DNA of 22,528 nt from DASUFE01 sp036274675 (lineage in GTDB: Bacteria; Pseudomonadota; Gammaproteobacteria; HTCC5015), in assembly GCA_036274675.1 (NCBI GenBank), contig DASUFE010000092.1:1-22528 (forward strand), in the 5' to 3' direction. This document shows positions 8,249 to 14,778 of the stretch, in pieces. Numbering within the stretch: the stretch's first letter is position 1; the number at the start of each line of letters is the position of its first letter. The notes beneath the pieces are model-generated. The model saw nothing but the letters and a program-made list of their open reading frames with translations, was not told where the DNA came from and did not search any database. Both the position numbers and the translations under genes were made by a program.

Positions 8249-9221
8249 TTTTTTATTGTTACTCGCGACATGTCTGTCTGCCGCGCTGTTTCCGGACAGC
8301 GCGGCCGCAGTCTCAGCCGCTGAGGCGGAGCGGCATTTATTGCCGGCCGTCGAGAACTGCCTGGCGAAATACGATTCCAGGAAGGCCGATACGGAAGAGG
8401 ATGCGGCAACGGATCCTATAGTAATTCCCAGGGACTGCCCGGAGCTTGCGTATTACATGAGGAGGGACCTTCTTACCCGCTCCTTGCATCCGCCTCTGCC
8501 AGAGACGGTCAGTGATCGGGAGTTGATTTTGCTCGCGGGTCTCCTGGAAGCGGCGCGCCGCCGCGCGGAGGGCTATGCCCTGGACCATGCCGGGTTGGGT
8601 GAATTGTTGAAGACTGTACATAAACCCGCCGTACCCGGATCCAAGAAAAGCTGGTGGACCGCCTTCATGGAATGGCTGCGCGGCCGTTTTCCGAAAATGG
8701 AGAGGTCGCCGCAACTGGACCGCCTTGCCGCCTGGCTGGACGGACTGCTGCCCTCGGCGCAAACGGTCAAATTCCTTTTTTACGGCCTGCTTGTCACGGT
8801 TCTGCTGGCTGCCTTGGCGATTCTGCTGCTGGAAATCCGCGCCGCGGGTCTGGCGGCTTATATCGGAAATTTTTTCCGCGCCAGGAGCCGCCGGTCCCGC
8901 CGGGAGTCGCCGCAACAAATACGCGCAGAGCCGGGTATGGATGAAATTCGCGGCCTGCCGTTGTCTGCCCGCACGCCGGCCCTGCTCAAGCTTTGCATAT
9001 CGCTGCTGGTGCGGAGAAGGTTTATCGAAAGCGACAAGGGGCTTACCAATCGCGAACTGTTGCAGCGGCTTCACGCAGGCCATCCGGAATTATCGAAGTC
9101 CTTCGAAAGACTGGTCGATTGCGCGGAGTATTATGTTTATGGAGAACATGCGCCAACCGATGAAGGCGTAGGCGAATCCTTCATTCATGCCGAGCGCGTG
9201 CTTCAGGCGGCGGTGGTTTGA
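8223..9221 (+). CDS. DUF4129 domain membrane protein (no transglutaminase core)
   Basis: The 332-aa product has a signal-peptide-like N-terminus (hydrophobic about residues 10-28, ending near ALFPDSAAA), a predicted periplasmic region of about 150 residues, one transmembrane helix (about 182-205, FLFYGLLVTVLLAALAILLL) and a C-terminal cytoplasmic DUF4129 domain (about 235-332). That domain carries the family-typical LLKLCISLLVRRRFIE, LTNRELLQRL and YYVYGEHAPTDEG. In TgpA-like proteins the same domain follows a transglutaminase core; that core is absent here. The start is probably TTG at 8223, or GTG at 8232; both keep the signal sequence, and both overlap the preceding gene. It is the second gene of the DUF4129-DUF4350-MoxR-DUF58 set. 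No enzymatic residues are evident. The family's molecular role is unknown. Confidence 0.85.
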   Translation: MKRVSRQHNFLLLLATCLSAALFPDSAAAVSAAEAERHLLPAVENCLAKYDSRKADTEEDAATDPIVIPRDCPELAYYMRRDLLTRSLHPPLPETVSDRELILLAGLLEAARRRAEGYALDHAGLGELLKTVHKPAVPGSKKSWWTAFMEWLRGRFPKMERSPQLDRLAAWLDGLLPSAQTVKFLFYGLLVTVLLAALAILLLEIRAAGLAAYIGNFFRARSRRSRRESPQQIRAEPGMDEIRGLPLSARTPALLKLCISLLVRRRFIESDKGLTNRELLQRLHAGHPELSKSFERLVDCAEYYVYGEHAPTDEGVGESFIHAERVLQAAVV

Positions 9222-9261
9222 GTTTCCCAGGGCGCGTAATGAAATATCACAGGGTACTTTC

Positions 9262-10623
9262 TTGAGGGACCGGATTACGGTATTGGCGGGAGCGGCGGTG
9301 TCGCTTTTTCTGGTGTATGTGATACTGATGCCGTCGGCGGGACGCTACGACACGGGGAGTATTTCGCGCCCGACGTCGGTCGATGCGGGCGATTATGGGT
9401 TGCTCGGACTCAGGACCTGGCTTGATAAAGCCGGTATCCGCACGCTGAGTCTGAAAAGCCGCTATAACAAACTGTCCGACGACACACGTTTACCGCGACG
9501 GGGCAATCTATTGATCACCAGCCTGCCTCATGGGCTGCCGGCGCGAACGCGCGAGCTTGAGTCGCTGCACGCATGGCTGGCCGAGGGGAATTATGCACTG
9601 ATTCTCTCCGCCCAATACGATCGCCCGGACTGGGCCAATCTTGGTATGTTGCGCTTTGCGTCCGCGGACACGGATGACGTGCTCGAGGAATTCGGTTTCG
9701 AGTTCCGATATCCAAAACAGGAAAAGCAGGAGGACCAGGCTGCGGCGAAGCCGGAGACGGAGGCGGCGCAGAACCCGGCGCCCAGCCAGGAATCTCCCGG
9801 ATTTTTCAGCAGACTGCTGCAGGAGGACCCCGCCAGGAAACGCCTCATTCCGCAGCGGGCGCCGACCATGCTGCTTCCCCAGTTGCGGCACTCGCGGACC
9901 CGTGCAGTAACCGCGGTCGAAACCACGAGCTATGGTTTCAACGGGCCCCCTTTAACTACCGCCGAAGACTCCCTCGCCATGGCGCTCGGCTTGTTGAAGA
10001 ATCGGGAAACCGGGGACGCCGTGTTCTGGGAGGCGACGGTGGGAAAAGGCGGCTTCTGGTTGTCCGCCTATCCGGATTTGTTTGGAAACCTGACCCTGGG
10101 CCGGGCCGACAACTCTAAACTGCTGGCCAATCTGCTGGCGTTCGGCCTGCAGCCGGACGGCAGTGTGGTATTCGATGATTTTCATTTCGGCATTTCCGAT
10201 CTTTATGATCCGCAGGCTTTTTTTGCCGACAAGCGCCTGCACCACACGCTGCTTTTCATTCTCGGTTTCTGGATCCTGTATCTGCTCGGCTACTCCAACC
10301 GCCTTGGTCCTCCCGCTGCCGTCGCGCGGGCGCCGCGCGCTTCCGATTTCGTCGAAACCCTGGGCGGACTGTTCGCGCGCCGTCTCAGCGCACTCGCGGT
10401 CGCGCGGGGGCTGATCCGTCAGTTTTACAATGAAGTGCGTGCCTTGTACCGACTGCCGGAAAACGGACAACCCGTCTGGGATCGGCTGGCATCGAGGCAT
10501 GCGCGCGCGGACAACGATCTTGAGCAGCTGCGCGCCATGGCCGAAGGCTGTGAACGCGGACGCGCCCCCAAGCTGCACCACCTGATTTCCACTCTACAAA
10601 GAATAAGGAAAGAACCGCGATGA
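9262..10623 (+). CDS. DUF4350 domain membrane protein
   Basis: The product (453 aa from TTG 9262) has an N-terminal membrane anchor (RITVLAGAAVSLFLVYVILM), a large predicted periplasmic DUF4350 domain containing a GDYGLLGLRTWLDKAG start typical of the family, an Ala/Glu/Gln/Pro-rich low-complexity insert (about residues 150-180), a second transmembrane helix (about 327-345, LLFILGFWILYLLGYSN) and a cytoplasmic tail of about 105 residues. DUF4350 proteins are distantly related to GldG-type auxiliary domains and commonly sit beside MoxR and DUF58 genes. The start is a choice. An upstream ATG at 9187 is in frame but overlaps the previous gene by 35 bp and adds an unlikely basic peptide. TTG 9262 follows AGGG and puts the hydrophobic helix right after a basic N-terminus. 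The stop overlaps the MoxR ATG by 4 bp. Function unknown. Confidence 0.85.
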   Translation: MRDRITVLAGAAVSLFLVYVILMPSAGRYDTGSISRPTSVDAGDYGLLGLRTWLDKAGIRTLSLKSRYNKLSDDTRLPRRGNLLITSLPHGLPARTRELESLHAWLAEGNYALILSAQYDRPDWANLGMLRFASADTDDVLEEFGFEFRYPKQEKQEDQAAAKPETEAAQNPAPSQESPGFFSRLLQEDPARKRLIPQRAPTMLLPQLRHSRTRAVTAVETTSYGFNGPPLTTAEDSLAMALGLLKNRETGDAVFWEATVGKGGFWLSAYPDLFGNLTLGRADNSKLLANLLAFGLQPDGSVVFDDFHFGISDLYDPQAFFADKRLHHTLLFILGFWILYLLGYSNRLGPPAAVARAPRASDFVETLGGLFARRLSALAVARGLIRQFYNEVRALYRLPENGQPVWDRLASRHARADNDLEQLRAMAEGCERGRAPKLHHLISTLQRIRKEPR

Positions 10624-11585
10624 ACAGCGCTAAATCTCTGGCCGACCGTCTGAAGTCCAATCTGAATGCCGTTATTTTCGGTATGGATGAGGCTATCCAC
10701 GGGATCTGTCTGGCCCTGATCGCGAGGGGACATATCCTGCTGGAAGGCGTACCCGGGCTCGGTAAAACCCTGCTTGCCAAAACCCTGGCAAGACAGCTCG
10801 ACGGTGATTTCAAACGGATTCAATGCACCTCGGACATGATGCCTTCCGACCTCACCGGCATTCATGTATTCAACGCCGCCCAGGGAAGTTTCGAACTGCT
10901 GAGAGGGCCGCTGTTCGCGAAAGTGGTGCTGGTGGATGAAATAAACCGGACCGGCCCAAAAACACAGTCCGCCCTGTTGCAGGCGATGGAGGAGGGCCGC
11001 ATAACCCTGGATCGCGCCACCTATCCATTGCAGGAGGATTTCCTGGTGATCGCTTCCCAGAATCCCTATGAGTACGAGGGAACCTTTCCGCTGCTCGAAT
11101 CGCAACTTGACCGATTCCTGCTCAAGCTTACCGTCGGCTATCCTGCGTCGGATATTGAAAAGAAAATCCTGCGCAACTATGCGCACCCCGGAGGCGGGCA
11201 CGATGAGGAAGCAAAGGCTGACCTGCTGGATCCGGCGCTGGTCGCGCAGGCCCGCGCCGAGGCGCGGGCAGTGCACGTCGCTGATGTTATCTACGATTAC
11301 GTGACCGCCATCGCGCAAGCCTCGCGGGCGCACGCCGCGCTCAGCCTTGGACTGTCCAGCCGCGGAGCGCTGGCGCTGATGCGTTGCGCCAAGGCGCAGG
11401 CGGCCTTGCGAGCTTCGGAATTCGTAACCCCGGACGATGTAAAAAATGTCGCGCAGGCAACAATCGCGCATCGATTGATATTGACCCCTGAAGCGGTGCT
11501 TGACGGACGGCGGTCAGAGGATGTTCTCAGCGATATATTGGCCCAGATTGAAGTGCCGAGGCATGCCGTCGCGGACGCGGGTTGA
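10620..11585 (+). CDS. MoxR-family AAA+ ATPase
   Basis: This 321-aa cytoplasmic protein is a MoxR-type AAA+ ATPase, a group thought to act as chaperones that activate or insert cofactors into partner complexes, usually together with von Willebrand factor A or DUF58 proteins. Walker A is GVPGLGKT (residues 43-50), Walker B VVLVDEINR (Asp106, Glu107), sensor 1 is in LVIASQNP, and the arginine-finger region is in ESQLDRFLLK. The PLLESQLDRF and SSRGALALMRCAKA segments are typical of the family, and a C-terminal AAA lid follows. It begins with ATGA overlapping the DUF4350 stop and is followed after 10 bp by the DUF58 gene, so translation is likely coupled. All ATPase motifs look intact. Which subfamily it belongs to, and its substrate, cannot be told from sequence alone. 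Confidence 0.96.
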   Translation: MNSAKSLADRLKSNLNAVIFGMDEAIHGICLALIARGHILLEGVPGLGKTLLAKTLARQLDGDFKRIQCTSDMMPSDLTGIHVFNAAQGSFELLRGPLFAKVVLVDEINRTGPKTQSALLQAMEEGRITLDRATYPLQEDFLVIASQNPYEYEGTFPLLESQLDRFLLKLTVGYPASDIEKKILRNYAHPGGGHDEEAKADLLDPALVAQARAEARAVHVADVIYDYVTAIAQASRAHAALSLGLSSRGALALMRCAKAQAALRASEFVTPDDVKNVAQATIAHRLILTPEAVLDGRRSEDVLSDILAQIEVPRHAVADAG

Positions 11586-11595
11586 GCGGGGCGCG

Positions 11596-12909
11596 ATGTC
11601 TCTTTCGGTAAGAACATATTATTTTCTCGGGTTGACGGCGTTGCTGGGCGGCGCCGGGCAGTGGCTGGGAGGCCCATGGCAGGACCTGTGGCGCGTCCCG
11701 GCGGCCTTGCTGATCCTGGGTATGCTGCTGGAGTGGCGGCTGACAGGGCGGGTGGTTTTTACGGCGGAATGCAGCGCCTGTGAAGCCATCGCGCTCGGAC
11801 GTCCGGCCGTGCTGGGCCTGCAGTTGCAAAACTTCGCCGCATCGGTATTGCATATCGAGGCGAGCATTGCGCTTGCTCCCGTGTTTCAGCCCGAAGCTGA
11901 AACGGGCTTCGTGCATCACTGCAGCCTGCCCGCTTACGGCTCCGCTGTCCTGTCGTGCCGTGTGCACGCGACGGGCCTTGGCGAGTACGAAGCGGGACGC
12001 TTGTATACGCGACTGCGCGGCCGTCTTGGCCTCGCATGGTGGCGGCGCGAATTCGCGGTCGGACGCAAGCTGCGAGTGATTCCCGACAGTCTGGAAGCGG
12101 TCGATCTGTACCCCGGCCTTGCGCGCCGGGGCGCAAGGCCGCGGCGCGTGCAGCCGGGTTCCGAGGGCGGCGCCGAGCTGCTGCAGATGCGGGATTACTG
12201 TCCCGGGGATCCGATGCGCCTTATCGATTGGAAAGCCACGGCGCGTTCCGGCAAACCCATGGTCCGCGTTTTCTCCGAAGAGCAGCAGCTGGAACTGGTG
12301 CTGCTGATCGATGCCGGGCGTGGCAGCCGTCTGCAAACGGGCCGGCTTGACCGCCTGCACCATTACATTAACGTGGCGGCGCGACTGGGCGAAGCAGCCC
12401 TGCGTAACGGGGACCGCGTCGGATTGGTGTCTTTCGCCGATCAGCCTATCGAAACGACCAGCATCGGGCGCGGCATGCCCGCGCTGATCGGCATTCGTGA
12501 ACACCTCGAACGGCTGCGGGCACGCAACACCGAATCCAATCCTCTGCTGGCGGCCTTACATCTGAAAACCCTGCTTAAACACCGGGGACTGGTGGTATTC
12601 CTCACGGAAATAAGCGGCGCGGATTCCGCCGGCCAGTTGATAAAGGCGGCGGCGTTGCTCTCGCCCAAGCATAGCGCGCTGATCGCGGGCGTCATGGACG
12701 AGGACATCGAACGCATGCGCTGCGAGACGACCGGCTCCTGGCTTGACGCTTACCGCAACTACGCAGCCCAGGAGTATATGCAGGCCGTGCGCCGCAGCAT
12801 GTTGCGCCTGCGCCGGCTGGGCGGACACGTCGTGCTGGCGAAAGCTTCCGATCTGGATGCGAAGGTTATGCAGGGCTACCTGAATTTGCGCCAGGAGCGC
12901 CGAGTGTAG
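11596..12909 (+). CDS. DUF58 domain protein with vWA-like fold
   Basis: The 437-aa product is a DUF58 protein, the usual genetic partner of MoxR ATPases. Two N-terminal hydrophobic segments (about residues 6-45, TYYFLGLTALLGGAGQW and LLILGMLLEW) anchor it. A predicted soluble region of beta strands follows, then the DUF58 signature (about 195-250) MRDYCPGDPMRLIDWKATAR and the first strand of a vWA-like fold at LVLLIDAGRGS (Asp239). The MIDAS-like motif reads DAGRG rather than DxSxS, so metal binding is doubtful. The later vWA strand has DRVGLVSFAD. The ATG at 11596 follows GAGCGGGG and gives the hydrophobic N-terminus; the frame stays open upstream into the MoxR gene but that part is not family-like. 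Its 3' end overlaps the converging SpoIIM-type gene by 44 bp. Two strong hairpins lie inside the coding sequence. Confidence 0.93.
   Translation: MSLSVRTYYFLGLTALLGGAGQWLGGPWQDLWRVPAALLILGMLLEWRLTGRVVFTAECSACEAIALGRPAVLGLQLQNFAASVLHIEASIALAPVFQPEAETGFVHHCSLPAYGSAVLSCRVHATGLGEYEAGRLYTRLRGRLGLAWWRREFAVGRKLRVIPDSLEAVDLYPGLARRGARPRRVQPGSEGGAELLQMRDYCPGDPMRLIDWKATARSGKPMVRVFSEEQQLELVLLIDAGRGSRLQTGRLDRLHHYINVAARLGEAALRNGDRVGLVSFADQPIETTSIGRGMPALIGIREHLERLRARNTESNPLLAALHLKTLLKHRGLVVFLTEISGADSAGQLIKAAALLSPKHSALIAGVMDEDIERMRCETTGSWLDAYRNYAAQEYMQAVRRSMLRLRRLGGHVVLAKASDLDAKVMQGYLNLRQERRV
11878..11906 (+). other. Intragenic stem-loop in DUF58 gene (first)
   Basis: CCCGTGTTTCAGC (11878-11890), loop CCGAA, and GCTGAAACGGG (11896-11906) form an 11-bp stem with a single bulged G. 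It lies within coding sequence, so it may just reflect the encoded protein, but pairing of this length with one bulge and a five-base loop is strong. Confidence 0.5.
12114..12141 (+). other. Intragenic perfect 11-bp stem-loop in DUF58 gene (second)
   Basis: CGGCCTTGCGC (12114-12124), loop GCCGGG, and GCGCAAGGCCG (12131-12141) pair perfectly over 11 bp. The segment encodes part of a YPGLARRGARPRRVQ stretch just before the DUF58 signature. It is the strongest perfect hairpin I found in the window. It could slow ribosomes or act on transcription within the operon, but no function can be assigned. Confidence 0.55.
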
Positions 12910-13915
12910 CGGTTCTGGCGCGCGGCGGGAACAGCAGGCGCAGCTTCCAGATTCTGCCGGTAATCGTCAGCCAGAACACCAGGAAGAAACCGAAACCGAT
13001 CAGGCTGCGCTGCAGCAGATCGAAACGGGGATCGGGCGAGATAAAGCCTTCAATGATGCCGGCGCCGATCAGGAAGGGCACAACGGTCACCAGGACTTTG
13101 GCGCTCCTGTGGACGGCGAGCCGGAACGCGACCGCGCGCGGGTGAATACCGGGCCGGGCCAGCGCCTCGCCGAGACCCATTCCGAGCGCGCCTGCGATAC
13201 AGATCACGCTAAGCTCGACGACTCCATGCGCGACGATGAACTCGAACAGGCGCCCGTCCATGCCGTATTCCCGGGTGAAGGCGAAGGTGCCGCCCAGCAT
13301 CAGCCCGTTCAGGGCAATGAGATAAAACGTGCCGAGGCCGTACAGGCAGCCGCAGACGAAGGCGAACAGAGTGACGGAAACATTGTTGCTGATGATCGAG
13401 AACGACAGGACCGAAGAGGGAAGAATGTTGAGCAGGTCGTCGGTCCAGAGTTTTCCGGTCTGCACGGTGTTGATCATGTCCTCTGAAACGAACAGGCCCG
13501 CCAGTTCCGGGAAGTAATGCACCAGCAGCCAACCCGCCACGCCGCAGCAGAGGAATATCGAAACGGTCGCCTGCAGCGCGCCGCGCAGCTCGCCGAGAAT
13601 GCGGGGGGTGTCGGTGCGGACGATGACCGCGATACTGCGGAGCAATCGTTCCGGCTTGCGATACATGGTTTCATGCGCCTGGTGCAGCAAGGTCTCGAGG
13701 TAGCGCGTAATGCGGTTGCCGGGCAGCACAGCCTGGGCCAGGGCAAGGTCGTTCGACAATCCGCGAAACTCTTCCGCGAACTGCAGCACTTCCGATGCAT
13801 CGTCGTATTTGATGTCGCCGCGGGTGCGCAGATACCGCTCGATCCCTTGCCAACGTTCATGGCGGCGCTGCAGCCATGAACCTATCGCCTCGCGCTGGTT
13901 ATTCTCCTGTTTCAT
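12866..13915 (-). CDS. SpoIIM/DUF95 family membrane protein
   Basis: The 349-aa product belongs to the stage II sporulation protein M (DUF95) family, which occurs far beyond spore formers, often next to RDD, MoxR and DUF58 genes. A soluble helical N-terminus (about residues 1-105) carries the usual FAEEFRGLSNDLALAQ segment. About five membrane helices follow, with the family motifs SIISNNVSVTLFAFVCG, GTFYLIALNGLMLG, AHGVVELSVICIAGALG and IEGFISP; the HG..E and E..ISP residues are the conserved core of the family. The start at 13915 overlaps the stop of the RDD gene by 4 bp (ATGA), indicating coupling. The frame stays open for 203 codons upstream, but that stretch is RDD coding sequence read in another frame. 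There is nothing to suggest sporulation; a membrane function together with the MoxR set is the better guess. Confidence 0.92.
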   Translation of the reverse strand: MKQENNQREAIGSWLQRRHERWQGIERYLRTRGDIKYDDASEVLQFAEEFRGLSNDLALAQAVLPGNRITRYLETLLHQAHETMYRKPERLLRSIAVIVRTDTPRILGELRGALQATVSIFLCCGVAGWLLVHYFPELAGLFVSEDMINTVQTGKLWTDDLLNILPSSVLSFSIISNNVSVTLFAFVCGCLYGLGTFYLIALNGLMLGGTFAFTREYGMDGRLFEFIVAHGVVELSVICIAGALGMGLGEALARPGIHPRAVAFRLAVHRSAKVLVTVVPFLIGAGIIEGFISPDPRFDLLQRSLIGFGFFLVFWLTITGRIWKLRLLFPPRARTATLGAPGANSGSPA

Positions 13916-14649
13916 TTGCCCGCCAGTTTCAGCAGCTGCCGGTGTATCTGGGCTTCCATCCGGGATTCCTTGTCGGCCGCGGGGAGCGCTGCGCCGGTCT
14001 TTTCTAGAAAACGCCCGCCGATGGAGATGCGCGATTTGCGTTCCAGGGTTTTCCAGCGTTCCAGGATTTCCAGCAGCAGGTCCTGGTCCGCGGGCGCGAG
14101 CCGGGAGTCGATGGCAAGCCGGGTCGCGTCTTGCAGCGATTCGCGGTCGATCTTTTCTTCGTGGACCAGCAGGGTGCCCGCGGCCATATCGCCGATCCTG
14201 ACATGGTGCCGGGTGCACAACGCGCAAGCGAGGCCGATCATGTAGGCGGTGGGCAGGGAGTCGATCAGACGGAACAGGTTGCGGATCAGCAGGGCGCCGG
14301 CTCCCGGAGTCTCGCCCCGCAGGGTTACGATGCGCACCCCGGCCATGCGCTTGCCGGGGGTGCGGCCCTGCAGCAGGATCTCCAGCACGGGATGATAGAG
14401 CAGGTAGATCAGCCCGGCGGGAAGCAGCACCACGTAAAAAGGCCACATCGCGGCGTTCTCCTGCTCGCTGTTGAACCATTGCTTCAGCGGCTGCCAGAAG
14501 AAAAAACCGAAACCGGCCAACCATGCGAGCGCGAACAGCAGCCGGATGTGCCAGTCAATGACGAAAGCGTGGCTGCGACTGCCGGCTCCGGCGATTTCCA
14601 GCGAGAGCGGGGTTCCATCGGGCGTATCGATTTCCAGCCGTTCCGACAT
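13912..14649 (-). CDS. RDD family membrane protein
   Basis: The 245-aa product has an RDD domain in its first 150 residues: a short beta-like N-terminus (LEIDTPDGTPLSLEIAG), then a membrane helix with the signature R and D (SRSHAFVIDWHIRLLFALAW), a second helix (FYVVLLPAGLIYLLY), a GRTPGKRMAGVRIV loop, and a region with RNLFRLIDSLPTAYMIGLAC and HHVRIGDMAAGTLLV. The last 95 residues are soluble, charged and helical. RDD proteins have been proposed as transporters or small-molecule antiporters in some bacteria; nothing here shows a substrate. It is the first gene of a two-gene - strand operon with the SpoIIM-type gene. The ATG at 14649 opens the recognisable domain. Its upstream region (14650-14778) contains several palindromes. 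Confidence 0.93.
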   Translation of the reverse strand: MSERLEIDTPDGTPLSLEIAGAGSRSHAFVIDWHIRLLFALAWLAGFGFFFWQPLKQWFNSEQENAAMWPFYVVLLPAGLIYLLYHPVLEILLQGRTPGKRMAGVRIVTLRGETPGAGALLIRNLFRLIDSLPTAYMIGLACALCTRHHVRIGDMAAGTLLVHEEKIDRESLQDATRLAIDSRLAPADQDLLLEILERWKTLERKSRISIGGRFLEKTGAALPAADKESRMEAQIHRQLLKLAGK

Positions 14650-14680
14650 AGCAGGCCCTTTAGAAAATTATGTTGATCGA

Positions 14681-14756
14681 GGAACTTCTGATTACCGATG
14701 TTCCGCGGAAAATAGCAAAGCTTTGCGTGCATTATGGTATAACAAGTTCCGGCGCC
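14681..14756. promoter_or_regulatory. Palindrome-rich upstream region of RDD gene / tamB 3' gap
   Basis: The 129-bp gap upstream of the RDD start contains TTCCGCGGAA (14701-14710, perfect 10-bp palindrome), GCAAAGCTTTGC (14715-14726, perfect 12-bp palindrome), a 7-bp inverted pair GGAACTT (14681-14687) and AAGTTCC (14744-14750), and GGCGCC (14751-14756). The arms could form alternative pairings. The region must carry the promoter of the RDD-SpoIIM genes and the 3' end of tamB, but I cannot locate a convincing -35/-10 pair or a terminator with a T-tract. Confidence 0.4.
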
Positions 14757-14778
14757 GTGCAGTAATTGGGCCGCCCTG

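Noticed and set aside
9187..9261. ATG at 9187 as the start of the DUF4350 gene
   Set aside because: It would add 25 basic, unlikely residues overlapping the previous gene. TTG 9262 with AGGG upstream puts the membrane anchor at the N-terminus. The ATG remains possible.
13916..14524. 203-codon upstream extension of the SpoIIM-type reading frame
   Set aside because: The extension reads the RDD gene in another frame and gives an Arg/Pro/Ala-rich sequence with no family match. The ATG at 13915 overlaps the RDD stop as ATGA and starts a normal family N-terminus.
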